Positions 27,418 to 36,280 of a stretch of 64,000 nt of DNA are shown piece by piece (positions within the stretch are counted from its first letter, which is position 1; the number at the start of each line of letters is the position of its first letter). Source of the DNA: Lewinellaceae bacterium (GTDB taxonomy: Bacteria; Bacteroidota; Bacteroidia; Chitinophagales; Saprospiraceae); contig JACJXX010000001.1 of the NCBI GenBank assembly GCA_020636435.1, forward strand, positions 744,001 to 808,000, in the 5' to 3' direction. The translations under genes were made by a program, and so were the position numbers. The notes under the pieces are model-generated. The model made no database searches and was not told the DNA's origin. It worked only from the letters and a program-made list of their open reading frames with translations.

Positions 27418-28449
27418 ATGCGTAGATTAGTAAGAAACCTGGATTTTATCGCCTTCCCCTTTATGGTTTTCATCTTGCTATTGGCAGGGCCGAAAGCATC
27501 CGCTACCTCTCCGGAGGGCATTTTCGATGTATTGAATTATACTGAGGTATTGGAGATCGGCCTGAGTTTTGACCTGACATCGGTTTTGGAAAAACGAAGA
27601 GAGGACAAAGACTATCCTGCGACACTGAGTTTTCTGGATAAACAAGGCAATCGCCAGGAATGGCCGTTGAATATCAGCCTTCGCGGAAAATTCCGCAGGG
27701 TGCATTGCAAGGAGATGCCGCCGCTCAGGCTGGATTTCAGCAAAAAAGACCTGGAGAAGGCTGGCCTGGCCCAATTTGACGACCTGAAACTGGTCAATTA
27801 TTGTATGGGGGACGACCGGCAGGCCAGAGAGGCCCTCGTGAAAGAATATCTGAGCTATAAGCTTTACAACCAGCTAACGGAGGCGAGCTACCGGGTGCAA
27901 ATGGTAAAGATCAATTTCAAAGACATCAATACCGGCAAAACCAGGACGCAACTGGGTTTCCTTATTGAAGACACAGCCCAGTTGAGAGCCAGGATCGGAG
28001 CGGAAAAAATCGACTCCTTCCGGATTATCGATAAAGACCGATTCCATCCCTATTATCTGAAGACTACCGCTCTTTTTCAATACATGATCGGCAATAAAGA
28101 TTGGGGATTAACCTATTCGAAGAATGTGAAGTACCTCAGTAAAGAAAATAAGGTCATTCCGGTACCTTACGACTTTGACTTCGCAGCGATAGTAGGGGCC
28201 TCCTATACTGCTCCCAGAGAAGATGTTAGCCAGGCATTCATGGACGGCGGAGTTTATCGGGGATTCAGGGAAGAAATGGAAATGTTACAACCGGTGATAG
28301 ATGAGTTTATGACTAAAAGGAAGGTCTTGATTGATACCATACGCAGTTGTAGCTTGTTAAAATCCAGTTCCAAAAAGGAAATGATCGCCTTTCTGGATTT
28401 CTTTTTTGAAAATACAGAAGACATCAAGTTTACAGACAACAGTATATAG
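27418..28449 (+). CDS. Exported CotH-like protein of unknown function
   Basis: The 343-aa protein has an N-terminal hydrophobic segment (FIAFPFMVFILLLAGPKASA). Its body has LNISLRGKFRRVHC, PPLRLDFSK, DDLKLVNYC, LVKEYLSYKLYNQLT and VPYDFDFAAIVGASY. Order and spacing recall CotH-kinase-type proteins (substrate-fitting Arg, a later acidic DFD). The match is distant and I cannot show conserved kinase residues. The gene is 138 bp ahead of the BLUF-cyclase on the same strand, with no terminator between, so the two could form one transcript. Confidence 0.55.
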   Translation: MRRLVRNLDFIAFPFMVFILLLAGPKASATSPEGIFDVLNYTEVLEIGLSFDLTSVLEKRREDKDYPATLSFLDKQGNRQEWPLNISLRGKFRRVHCKEMPPLRLDFSKKDLEKAGLAQFDDLKLVNYCMGDDRQAREALVKEYLSYKLYNQLTEASYRVQMVKINFKDINTGKTRTQLGFLIEDTAQLRARIGAEKIDSFRIIDKDRFHPYYLKTTALFQYMIGNKDWGLTYSKNVKYLSKENKVIPVPYDFDFAAIVGASYTAPREDVSQAFMDGGVYRGFREEMEMLQPVIDEFMTKRKVLIDTIRSCSLLKSSSKKEMIAFLDFFFENTEDIKFTDNSI

Positions 28450-28587
28450 GAGCCTGATACCGCCCTCTTCTTTGCTAACCTTCTTAAGGTTTGGTGGGAC
28501 ATGCGAACTATTTCGCTGGTTTTTCATAAGTTAGCTCTCTGAAAACCAGAACCGAAATCTTCCCTGCCCGGCCAAGCAGCAAAGACT

Positions 28588-29598
28588 ATGAAAAGGATCA
28601 TCTACATCAGCAGGCTTACGAACCCGCTATCCGTTAAAGAAATGGAGCAGATCGGTATTACTTCAAGCCAGAATAACCGGGCGCTTGATATTACGGGCCT
28701 ACTGGTCTATTTTGAAAGGCTGTTTTTCCAGATTATCGAGGGAGATGATAAAAAGGTCGATCATCTCTTTATGAAAATAGGGCAGGACCCCAGGCACCAG
28801 GATATTGTAAGATTGAAAACAGATTATGATGTGGATCAACGGCTTTTCCCGGCGTGGTCAATGAAAACGATCAACCTGGATAGCAATGTTGATGAACTGG
28901 TACGCCCCATTAAGATTTTATTGCAAGCCGTTACGGAATCTCATACGATTATAGAACAATATACGCAACCCACCATCCTGAAAATACTCAATCAGGGCGT
29001 TAATCCGCTTGGCGTTATCCCTATCCGGGTGGAAAAGATTATCCTTTTTTCCGATATTGTCTCCTATTCTGCCATAAGCGAAAGAAGCACTATCGAAGAT
29101 GTGTTCCTGATCCTGAATACCTATTTTGAGATTTGTAGCCGAATCATCCTGGGCAAGGGCGGAGAAGTCAATAAATTGCTGGGCGATGGATTGATGGCCT
29201 ACTTCGATGTTGAACAGGCGGATGATTCCATAGAGGCTTGCCTGGATATCGCCCGGGAATTGCAAAACCTGCGCAAAAACGCGGCTGCCCATTCTCCTCT
29301 GCGGCTACTCAATTCTGGATTTGGGCTGGCCCAGGGTACCGTAATTGAGGGCAATATGGGCTCTAATTTCAAAACAGACTATACGGTTATCGGAGATGCC
29401 GTCAATACTGCATCCCGGTTAGAAGGATTGACTCGGGAGGTCAACCGGTCATTGGTTTTATCGGAATCGCTTAAACAAAGCACCAAAAAACCATGGGTTT
29501 TTGTTAGTCTCGGAAAATACAGCCTGAAAGGGAAAGAAAAAAATACGGAAGTCTATTCCATAGAGCACGATTTGGTAACGAGCCTAAAGGATATTTAA
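28588..29598 (+). CDS. BLUF-domain class III adenylyl cyclase (photoactivated adenylyl cyclase, bPAC-like)
   Basis: This is a 336-aa two-domain protein. Residues 1-100 are a BLUF flavin photoreceptor with the key Tyr6 (RIIYISR), Asn30, Gln48 (LFFQIIEG) and Trp90/Met92 (FPAWSMK). After a short helical linker, residues about 145-330 are a class III cyclase. It has the metal-binding Asp pair (ILFSDIVSYS and LLGDGLMAYF), the adenine-selecting Lys (GGEVNKLLGD) and Thr (KTDYTVIGDAVN), and Asn/Arg of DAVNTASRLE. Sequence and length closely follow the Beggiatoa enzyme bPAC as remembered, so blue light should raise cAMP. It is a soluble cytoplasmic protein. The 3' end overlaps a convergent small gene by 15 bp. 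Confidence 0.93.
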   Translation: MKRIIYISRLTNPLSVKEMEQIGITSSQNNRALDITGLLVYFERLFFQIIEGDDKKVDHLFMKIGQDPRHQDIVRLKTDYDVDQRLFPAWSMKTINLDSNVDELVRPIKILLQAVTESHTIIEQYTQPTILKILNQGVNPLGVIPIRVEKIILFSDIVSYSAISERSTIEDVFLILNTYFEICSRIILGKGGEVNKLLGDGLMAYFDVEQADDSIEACLDIARELQNLRKNAAAHSPLRLLNSGFGLAQGTVIEGNMGSNFKTDYTVIGDAVNTASRLEGLTREVNRSLVLSESLKQSTKKPWVFVSLGKYSLKGKEKNTEVYSIEHDLVTSLKDI

Positions 29599-29811
29599 TT
29601 TCGATAACAATGCAAGCAGTTCCTCAATTGATTCTTCAATACCTATCTTATCTGCCAACTCTCTGAACTCTTTGTAGGAGATTGGTTTGTAATTCTGCTC
29701 TTTCTTTATTTGTTCAAGAGATACGTTCGCCCGGATTGGCTTAATGGCATCTAATACATTTGGGTTCTTTTTGATCTTTTCTTTTAGTTCTTTGATACAA
29801 CTCTTTGTCAA
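29584..29811 (-). CDS. Small hypothetical protein, possible orphan antitoxin
   Basis: In the 75-aa Lys/Glu-rich protein, residues 10-40 (IKKNPNVLDAIKPIRANVSL) and the tail SIEELLALLSKLNIL resemble small antitoxins that sit beside PIN-type toxins in Bacteroidota and cyanobacteria. This is recalled pattern similarity, not a family match. No toxin gene is adjacent: the space downstream on its strand is occupied by the cyclase gene, which it overlaps by 15 bp. Confidence 0.5.
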   Translation of the reverse strand: MTKSCIKELKEKIKKNPNVLDAIKPIRANVSLEQIKKEQNYKPISYKEFRELADKIGIEESIEELLALLSKLNIL

Positions 29812-30047
29812 TGCCCCCTTTTACAGTTGGACAATATATAACTTATTTGAGAATGGTTCAATGGTTTTCTTAGGGAGGAATACATGGCGGCCAATTAGTG
29901 CAGTGTGGAAAGTTAGAACGAGAAGTTTCGCCTGGACCAAAGCTTTGCTGCGCCAAAGCAAATCCTCGGCCAGTTTTGTACATTGGAAGGACACTGGACA
30001 TGCTAGAAAATATTGCTGCCAATGTAGATGTTTAATGCTCACAACTC
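29812..30047. other. Intergenic, no gene recognised
   Basis: No credible ORF or RNA was found between the small - strand gene and the MITE at 30048. Short stretches resemble decayed coding DNA but could not be assigned. Confidence 0.4.
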
Positions 30048-30211
30048 TAGGCACGACGAAAGAATAAACTGTCCATTCTGGCTTGTCCTTTTTGCGCCAT
30101 GCTGCGTTGCTCATCACTCAGGTAGCTTTGGCTATCCTCATTCTTCGCGCCTTGCCTGGCACAAAAATTACTGCGCCATAATTGTACACTTTATTCTTTC
30201 CTCGTGCCTAG
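30048..30211. repeat. MITE family A, copy 4 (~164 bp)
   Basis: Ends CTAGGCACGACGAAAGAATA and, in complement, CTAGGCACGAGGAAAGAATA form nearly perfect inverted repeats. The interior closely matches copies 3, 5 and 6. The 30212-30478 remainder of the gap shows nothing recognisable. Confidence 0.92.
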
Positions 30212-30478
30212 AGAGTGATCCTTGATTGATGTGTTAACATTCCAAGCTTTCTTTGTGATCTATTCTCATTTTCTAGCTTTAAGTTAAAAAACCAACGCTC
30301 CTAAATCTATCTTTACAACAATGTACCAGACTCCAATCAACTTTGTTGCAATTCCAACCCATACTGCCCTTTAAATTACAAAGTCAACAAAACGGCGTAA
30401 TCATTCCCTCCGCTCTGGGTACAGGCAGGAGCGTCATAACTCAGAACGAAAAAGTAAATTCTAACCTGAGGCCTCCCG

Positions 30479-31150
30479 TCACCCCACCACAAAAACCAGC
30501 GACAACGGCTTCCCGCTCCCCGGGTTCACCGGCTCCCGCAACTCCCGTATCGGAAGCCCCAACCCGTCGAACAAACCCACCCAATCGCCAATGGTGCGGT
30601 AGTACCACCGGTGCGGCTCGGTGTAGGCCCCTTTCAAGCCGTTCCAACTGTCGGTTTCCCAGTGGCTGACGTAAGGCGCGCCTTGCTCCGCCAATCCAAA
30701 GGGGTGAAGTGTTTGGATGAAAATCAACCCGCCGGGCGAAAGGCGGTCTTTCAATGCCGCCAGCAGGGCTTCAGTGCTCTCCTTTCCGAACAGCCCGAAG
30801 TTGATGGCAATGGACTCGAAAGGTTGGCCTTCCAGCGGCTCGCCGGCGATGATCTCCTCGTAGGTGCGCACCTGGTATCGGCCGGGGCCTTTCTGGCGGG
30901 CGTCCTCGATCAGGGCGGCAGTGCCGTCGGCGCCGAAGGCTTCGATGCCCCGAGCGACCAGTTCGCGGGTGAGCCAGCCCTCGCCGCAGCCCAGGTCGAG
31001 CACCGTTCGGGGGCGGTAGTGTAAAATGGCATCTACGATGGCCTGGTTGGTGGCCAGCTTGCGGCTTTCGATCTCCTGGTTGTCGATCGACTGGATCCAG
31101 TTTTGGGCGTTCAGGGCCCAGGATCGGAGGATGTGGGATTCGTCTTGCAT
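30479..31150 (-). CDS. Class I SAM-dependent methyltransferase
   Basis: The 223-aa protein has SAM-binding motif I VLDLGCGEGWLTRELVARG, the acidic loop FGADGTAALIEDA (motif II), and a later strand LIFIQTLHPFG. The N-terminal 45 residues are helical (ILRSWALNAQNWIQSIDNQEI). Similar UbiG/methyltransf_11-type enzymes act on small molecules. The acceptor is not predictable. A tandem octanucleotide array lies 6 bp upstream of the start codon, where the promoter or ribosome site would be. Confidence 0.88.
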   Translation of the reverse strand: MQDESHILRSWALNAQNWIQSIDNQEIESRKLATNQAIVDAILHYRPRTVLDLGCGEGWLTRELVARGIEAFGADGTAALIEDARQKGPGRYQVRTYEEIIAGEPLEGQPFESIAINFGLFGKESTEALLAALKDRLSPGGLIFIQTLHPFGLAEQGAPYVSHWETDSWNGLKGAYTEPHRWYYRTIGDWVGLFDGLGLPIRELREPVNPGSGKPLSLVFVVG

Positions 31151-31156
31151 GGGAAT

Positions 31157-31244
31157 GGTTCATTGGTTCATTGGTTCATTGGTTCATTGGTTCATTGGTT
31201 CATTGGTTCATTGGTTCATTGGTTCATTGGTTCATTGGTTCATT
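31157..31244. repeat. (GGTTCATT)11 tandem repeat
   Basis: Eleven perfect 8-bp units sit immediately upstream of the methyltransferase start codon. Unit number is likely to change by slippage and could alter promoter spacing. Confidence 0.97.
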
Positions 31245-31637
31245 GGTTCTTGGACTTTGGACGTTCTGGGAAATGCCCTTTGATGGCCAGGTTTAAGTCG
31301 GAAATCGGAAGGCGGAAGGCGGAAAAACCGCCGAAGAATGCCTGTTTTAGGCCATGTTCCGACTTCCGAATTCGCACCCCGACCTCCTTCGTCGGTACGG
31401 GACTTCCTTCGGTCGCTTCCGACTTCAACGCCAGTTCGTCCAAAGTCCAAAATGGTTCAATGGTTCAAATGGTTCAATGGCTCCTCGCAAGGGGCCGCAG
31501 CCAACAATTCAGCCATTCAACCATTTAACCATTCCCTCCAGCTCCTCCGCAGCCAACAATTTAGCCATTCAACCATTTAACCATTCCCTCCATCCACCCA
31601 CAAATCAGCGCGATTAACCTCTAAAAAACTGCCATAG
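31245..31637. repeat. Repeat-rich intergenic region
   Basis: It contains GGTTCAATGG-type repeats near 31449-31480. A direct repeat of about 42 bp, beginning CAGCCAACAATT, occurs near 31497-31538 and again near 31550-31592. ORFs through it are low-complexity artefacts, and no gene was recognised. Confidence 0.7.
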
Positions 31638-32342
31638 TCAAGGTATTTCAATCCACACCGCATCCCCCACTGCGCACAGCTTCCGTTTTGAGTTGTAGAT
31701 AGCCGTGCCGGAAAAGAACTTCCGCCCGTCCTGTCCTTTTGGCCAGGCCAGTACGATGCAGCGCTCGCCGGCCGCCGGCTGTATTTTCACGGAGGCCGTC
31801 ATCCTGCCCAGGACCACCTTGCGCATCGCATCGCCGCTGACGGCGAAGGCGCCGGGGCAATCGAGGGCAGCCCAGAGGAATTCGTTTCGGATGTAGCCTT
31901 CTTCATTGGCCAACTCCTCCTCCGGTATCCAGGGGGAGGCGAAAAGCGGTTCCTCCCCCACCCTGCCGGCAAAGATGTGCAGGCCGTTGTGGGCGAGGCG
32001 CTCGGGCCCGCAGACGAAGCAGCCGGGGAAGGGATGGCTCTCAAAACCGATAAACTTCCGGGAAGCTTCCAACGCCTCCTCCCATTCCGGAGCGGCGGGG
32101 GCGGCAAACGCCACAGTTCCGGGGCAGGCGGAGGCGATGAGTTGGCCGCCATCCATCAACAGAAGTTGATCTCCTTCGCGATTCACCTGTAATTCCCTAT
32201 CCAGGGGTGGCGGCTGCCGCAGCGTCACCTCTGTGGCATAATCCGTAAGATTATCGAGCCTGCCGCACACGTAGCCGCCATTGCCGGTGCCGGGCGGCCC
32301 GCAGAAGCGGCCGGCGATCCTTATGCTGGGAATTCCTTTCAT
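31638..32342 (-). CDS. Hotdog-fold thioesterase-like protein
   Basis: The 234-aa protein starts MKGIPSIRIAG; the longer frame to 32468 is rejected because the conserved domain begins here. FCGPPGTGNGGYVCGRL matches the active-site helix region of tandem-hotdog acyl-CoA thioesterase-like proteins. FPGCFVCGPERLAHNGLHIF is a second family signature. It would hydrolyse or bind an acyl-CoA-type thioester in the cytoplasm; substrate unknown. It begins 20 bp after the stop codon of the serine hydrolase gene on the same strand, suggesting cotranscription. Confidence 0.65.
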   Translation of the reverse strand: MKGIPSIRIAGRFCGPPGTGNGGYVCGRLDNLTDYATEVTLRQPPPLDRELQVNREGDQLLLMDGGQLIASACPGTVAFAAPAAPEWEEALEASRKFIGFESHPFPGCFVCGPERLAHNGLHIFAGRVGEEPLFASPWIPEEELANEEGYIRNEFLWAALDCPGAFAVSGDAMRKVVLGRMTASVKIQPAAGERCIVLAWPKGQDGRKFFSGTAIYNSKRKLCAVGDAVWIEIP

Positions 32343-32361
32343 TGGGTTATATAGTGAACAG

Positions 32362-33822
32362 TTACTCCATTTTCTCAAATTGGTAGGCCCCATCATAAAC
32401 CGAGAATCCATTGATGCCCCCATCCTCGTCCTGGCCGAACCGGAAAACGATGCCCTCCTCCGTCTCAAAAAAGCTCAGCTCCGATTCCGGGTACAGTTCG
32501 TATTCCGCTCCGTCCCACATCTGCTTCACCCAAAGTTGTTTTTCTTTCAGGGACACTTCAAGGTCGATTTCTTCATTGAGGCGGTATTTGCCGGCAAATT
32601 GCTCCAACTGTGTCGGCTCCAGGCTTATCGCCTCCTTGGTTTGGGAAGTGTAAATCCCCCAGCCATAAACGTCGGAAATGCCCCTCAACACCTCTCCAAT
32701 GAGGGCAATGCCATTATCGGAATTGGACATGAGCACGACGCCCTGGCCCCGGCGAGCGAAGCCCATCATCTGGCATCGGTAGCCTTCATTGGCCCCGCCG
32801 TGGCTAAAGCGAAGGGAATCTCCCTCGCCTCCCAGCGCTGGCCCCAGGCCCCAGTCGCCCAGGTGTTTGGCGAGCATTTTTTCGGTCATTTGCTGCGAGA
32901 GCACCCGGTTGGATTCGCCTTTCAGAGACTGCTGCACCTCGATGATGTAGCGGGCCAGGTCGCTGGGGGTCGTCCACAGGCCCGCCGCCGCCACTTCGGG
33001 GTACGTGTGCCAGTTGCCTTCCACAACTTCCCCGTCCGGCCGGTGGCCGATGCTGGCATGGGCGTGGTAGCGCTCTGGAAACGGCTGTTCGTAGGTGCTG
33101 TTTTTCATGCCTATTTGCCTCAGCACCAGTTCCTGCATTACCTGGGGGAAGGGTTTGCCAGTGACATCTTCCGCCATCTTTTGCATCAGGGTGTAGCCGC
33201 CGCCCGAATACCGCCAGATGCTGCCGGGAAAGGTATCGGGTTCTATCCTCTCGGAATTGGCGGGCTTTTCCCCATTCAGAATCTGGACGAGGCTAGGAAC
33301 GGAATCGCCCTGGGCATAACCCCCAAAACCATGGACAGTCAGCCCGGCGGTGTGGGTGAGGAGGCGCTCCAGGGTGACGGGATTCCCCTCGGTAAAAGAG
33401 GACGCCTCCACCTGCCAATCCTTCAGATAAGTGTTCACATCCTTATCCAGTTGCAGTTTGCCTTCCTGTACCAGCCGCAGGGCGGCAAGAGCAGCCACCG
33501 GCTTGCTGATGGAGGCTGCCTGGAAAAGGGTGAGGCTGTCCACCGGAGTCAGGCTGTCGTAGCTAAGGTAGCCGTAGCCTCTCGCCCATTCTATCTTTCC
33601 GTCGTTGACAAAAGCAATGCTCAGCCCCGGTACCTTGTGGTGCTTCATCCGCTCGTAGATGTTGAACTGGCCGGCCTCCTTCTGGCCGGCAATAAGGATG
33701 GCGGGTTGGAGGCGGTTTTCGATCTGGTGGATGCGTTCTTCAAGCGCCGGGTTTTCGGGCTGGCAGGAGATGTATGCCGTTGGCAATAATAGCAGTAAGA
33801 TGAACAGTGGATGGTATCTCAT
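32362..33822 (-). CDS. Serine hydrolase, class C beta-lactamase/PBP-like family (lipoprotein)
   Basis: The mature gene starts MRYHPLFILL, with a lipoprotein-type signal ending ISC (Cys near residue 20). The S-x-x-K nucleophile motif is AASISKPVAAL. The Tyr motif appears as WRYSGGGY and the third motif as HGG in FSHGGANEG. A C-terminal lipocalin-like extension (EPTQLEQFAGKYRLN..) is typical of the S12/beta-lactamase-related group. These are peptidases or esterases, usually not resistance enzymes. The frame runs on upstream into a truncated YdeI-family fragment (see next entry). The internal signal peptide argues that translation starts at 33822. Confidence 0.85.
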   Translation of the reverse strand: MRYHPLFILLLLLPTAYISCQPENPALEERIHQIENRLQPAILIAGQKEAGQFNIYERMKHHKVPGLSIAFVNDGKIEWARGYGYLSYDSLTPVDSLTLFQAASISKPVAALAALRLVQEGKLQLDKDVNTYLKDWQVEASSFTEGNPVTLERLLTHTAGLTVHGFGGYAQGDSVPSLVQILNGEKPANSERIEPDTFPGSIWRYSGGGYTLMQKMAEDVTGKPFPQVMQELVLRQIGMKNSTYEQPFPERYHAHASIGHRPDGEVVEGNWHTYPEVAAAGLWTTPSDLARYIIEVQQSLKGESNRVLSQQMTEKMLAKHLGDWGLGPALGGEGDSLRFSHGGANEGYRCQMMGFARRGQGVVLMSNSDNGIALIGEVLRGISDVYGWGIYTSQTKEAISLEPTQLEQFAGKYRLNEEIDLEVSLKEKQLWVKQMWDGAEYELYPESELSFFETEEGIVFRFGQDEDGGINGFSVYDGAYQFEKME

Positions 33823-34026
33823 TGGTGTTGTTTTTTGCAGCAACCACTTGCGCAGGCCGTCGATCCAGCCGAAGCAGAGGGCTTCGTCGACCGACTGGGG
33901 CCAGTCGATGCTGGGCTTTTTGGCAGCTTTTTTGTAATAGCCGACCCAAAGCTCTTCTTCTTTGTCGTGATGCGCTTCCAGCCAGCCTCTGAAATCAACC
34001 GGCGCGGGAAAAAATTTGGGATCCAT
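33823..34026 (-). pseudogene. Truncated YdeI/OmdA-family gene, in frame with the serine hydrolase
   Basis: The first ~60 residues (VDFRGWLEAHHDKEEELWVG, then DEALCFGWIDGLRK) are the conserved N-terminus of the YdeI/OmpD-associated family, normally about 190 aa. Similarity stops right after LRK. The frame continues without a stop into the signal peptide of the downstream serine hydrolase, giving an apparent 554-aa fusion. A deletion that removed the rest of the gene is the simplest explanation. It lies 8 bp after the M1 peptidase stop. Confidence 0.7.
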
Positions 34027-34034
34027 AACCGGTT

Positions 34035-35678
34035 TTATTCTGATTTTTCAATCCTACTTTCTGTTGCATAAAAGTTGCGGTCGAGGGCAAAGGAGTTCAC
34101 TCCACGGCGGGCTTTTTGCTGCTTCCACTGCCCCGCCACCGGCTCCAGCCATTGCTCCTTTCCGTTCAGGAGCACCTTAACCGGCATATCGAACCCCTCC
34201 ACGCAGTTGGCCCAGCGGTAGGACAACCGTTTTCCTTTGAAGCGGTATTCCAGCCGGGGGATCGTCGCAGTGCGCAGGTATTGATCGAAAAAACGGGAAA
34301 GGTCCCTGCCGGCGTGTTGGCTGAGGTACTGTTCCACCTGCCGGGAGGTCACTGTTTGGTGGTAAAAATCGCGGTTCATGCCGCGCAGGATGCTGCGCCA
34401 TTTTTCGTCGTCATTCACGATTTGGCGGAGGGTGTGCAACATATTGGCGCCCTTGTAATACATATCCCCCGAACCGCTTTGGTTCACATCGTAATAACCG
34501 ATGATGGGACGGTCGTTTCTGATGTTGGCGCGGGTGCCAATGACGTAGTCGGCGCTGGCCTCTTTGCCATAGTGGTAATCCAGAAAGAGGTTTTCGGAAT
34601 AGGCGGTAAAGCCTTCGTGCACCCACATGTCGGCGATGTCCTGGTAGGTAATGCTGTTGGCAAACCACTCGTGGCCGGCTTCGTGGATGATGATGAAGTC
34701 GAACTTCAACCCCCAGCCCGAGCCGCTCAGGTCGGCGCCCCGATAGCCGTTTTGGTAGCCATTGCCGTAGGTTACCGAACTTTGGTGCTCCATGCCCAGG
34801 TAGGGCACTTCCACCAGTTTGAAGCCGTCTTCGTAAAATGGATAGGGCCCGAACCAGTGCTCAAAGGCGGCCAGCATGCGGGGCACGTCCTGAAACTGCA
34901 TTTTAGCTTTATCCAGGTTGTAAGGCAGCACGTAGTAGTCGCAGTCCAATGCTCCCTTTTCGCCCTTGTATGTTTCGGAAAAATGTGCGTAATCGGCGAT
35001 GTTGGCGTTCACGCCGTAGTTATTGATGGGGTTGCTGACGAACCAGTGGAAGGTTTTGGTTCCGTCGCCATTTTCATCCACTTTGCGCAGGCGGCCGTTG
35101 GAGACGTCCATCAGGCCTGCCGGCACGCGCACGCTGATGAGCATGCTGTCGGGCTCGTCGTACGCATGGTCTTTGCAGGGCCACCAAAGGCTGGCGCCGT
35201 CCCCCTGGCAGGAGGTGGCGACAAAGGGCTTGCCGTTGCCGTCGGTTTGCCAGGTCAGGGCGGCGTCCCAGGGCGGGTTGCGGGCCACCTGGGGGCGGCC
35301 GCTGTAATGCACGGTCACCTCCTCCGTGGCTCCCGGTTTTTGAGGATGGGCCAGCTCAACAAACCAGGCGTTGCCATCCTGCTGGAAGGCTAAGTCCTTG
35401 CCATTTTGCACTACCTTTTCCATCTTCATGGGCGGCTGCAGGTCGATTTGCATCCGCTGGCCGGGTTCCAATACCCGATACTGGATAGTATTGGCGCCCT
35501 TTATGGAGCTGTCGGCTGGGTTAATGCTTATGTCCAGGTGGTAGTAGGCAAGGTCCCACCAGGCCCGCTCCGGGGTGATGGCGCCGCGCAGCGTGTCCTG
35601 TCGGGTGAAGGAGGGCTGGGCATTTAACGTGGTGGTTATTAATAAAATAGCCGACAGCAGGGTCAGTAGTTTTTTCAT
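34035..35678 (-). CDS. M1 family zinc metallopeptidase (exported aminopeptidase-like)
   Basis: The 547-aa protein has a signal peptide (MKKLLTLLSAILLITTTLNAQ). The zinc site HEAGHEWFAN with the downstream Glu in WVHEGFTAYSE is the gluzincin HExxH-x18-E motif. The substrate-recognition GxMEN segment appears as GMEHQSSVTYG. The protein lacks the long C-terminal helical domain of full-length aminopeptidase N, as is common for Bacteroidota secreted M1 enzymes. It would trim peptides in the periplasm or outside the cell. Confidence 0.93.
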   Translation of the reverse strand: MKKLLTLLSAILLITTTLNAQPSFTRQDTLRGAITPERAWWDLAYYHLDISINPADSSIKGANTIQYRVLEPGQRMQIDLQPPMKMEKVVQNGKDLAFQQDGNAWFVELAHPQKPGATEEVTVHYSGRPQVARNPPWDAALTWQTDGNGKPFVATSCQGDGASLWWPCKDHAYDEPDSMLISVRVPAGLMDVSNGRLRKVDENGDGTKTFHWFVSNPINNYGVNANIADYAHFSETYKGEKGALDCDYYVLPYNLDKAKMQFQDVPRMLAAFEHWFGPYPFYEDGFKLVEVPYLGMEHQSSVTYGNGYQNGYRGADLSGSGWGLKFDFIIIHEAGHEWFANSITYQDIADMWVHEGFTAYSENLFLDYHYGKEASADYVIGTRANIRNDRPIIGYYDVNQSGSGDMYYKGANMLHTLRQIVNDDEKWRSILRGMNRDFYHQTVTSRQVEQYLSQHAGRDLSRFFDQYLRTATIPRLEYRFKGKRLSYRWANCVEGFDMPVKVLLNGKEQWLEPVAGQWKQQKARRGVNSFALDRNFYATESRIEKSE

Positions 35679-35929
35679 AGAATAGCATTACTGAACAGCA
35701 GTAATCGTTGCCAGAATAGAACGCTATTCCGGCAGGGAAATATCCCGTTGATACCAGATAACAATATCCGAAAAGGCGATACAGCCAGATGGCACAGAGA
35801 ACGTGATGCCAATAGTTTTAGCCTAATGTCTTTTCGTTTTGATTTTCGTCCAGGGTGAAAGAGCCAGGCTCAAGGACCTGGAAATCAGCAACGCTTAATT
35901 CTGCCATTTTTTTGTCTTTAGTAGTGATT

Positions 35930-36034
35930 AAAAAATAAATTCGACATTTTGAGTCAATGAATTATGGTGAAGGCCAGCAGCCTCGTCAGGGCAGAGGCCT
36001 TCACCATAATTCATTGACGTCGAATTTATTTTTT
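35930..36034. repeat. Hairpin element, arms ~40 bp (105 bp)
   Basis: The left arm AAAAAATAAATTCGAC + GTCAATGAATTATGGTGAAG.. (35930-35975) is repeated inverted at 35996-36034. Only a 7-nt interruption and a 20-nt loop break it. No ORF is present. The stretch 35679-35929 upstream holds no gene that I can support. Confidence 0.85.
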
Positions 36035-36114
36035 AAATGTTGCATAATTTTGAAATGCAAATTAAAAATTTTTTTCAACTGGCACAGGCTAAAACCTGCC
36101 GCTGATGATTGTTT

Positions 36115-36279
36115 TTAGGCGCTAGGAAAGAGTAAAGTGTTCAATTATGGGGCAGTGATTTTTGTGCCAGGCAAGGCGCGAAGATCGAGGATAGCCTAAG
36201 CTACCTGAGTGATGAGCAACGCAGCATGGCGCAAAAAGGACAAGCCAGAATGGACAGTTTATTCTTTCCTAGCGCCTTA
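36115..36279. repeat. MITE family A, copy 5 (165 bp, inverted)
   Basis: The 165-bp sequence is the inverse of copies 3 and 4. Its ends are TTAGGCGCTAGGAAAGAGTA and, in complement, TAAGGCGCTAGGAAAGAATA. The interior shares ..GATGAGCAACGCAGCATGG.. with the copy at 45563. Confidence 0.9.
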
Positions 36280-36280
36280 A

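Noticed and set aside
31157..31244. Possible CRISPR-like tandem repeat
   Set aside because: The units are 8 bp, contiguous and without spacers, so it is a microsatellite. No cas genes are present and no CRISPR array was seen anywhere in the window.
32343..32468. Longer start for the thioesterase-like gene
   Set aside because: The added residues overlap the serine hydrolase coding region and are not part of the conserved domain, which begins at MKGIPSIRIAG.
35818..35907. 29-codon - strand ORF (MAELSVADFQVLEPG..)
   Set aside because: It is too short and without context to support a gene; it could be a leader peptide but nothing downstream suggests one.
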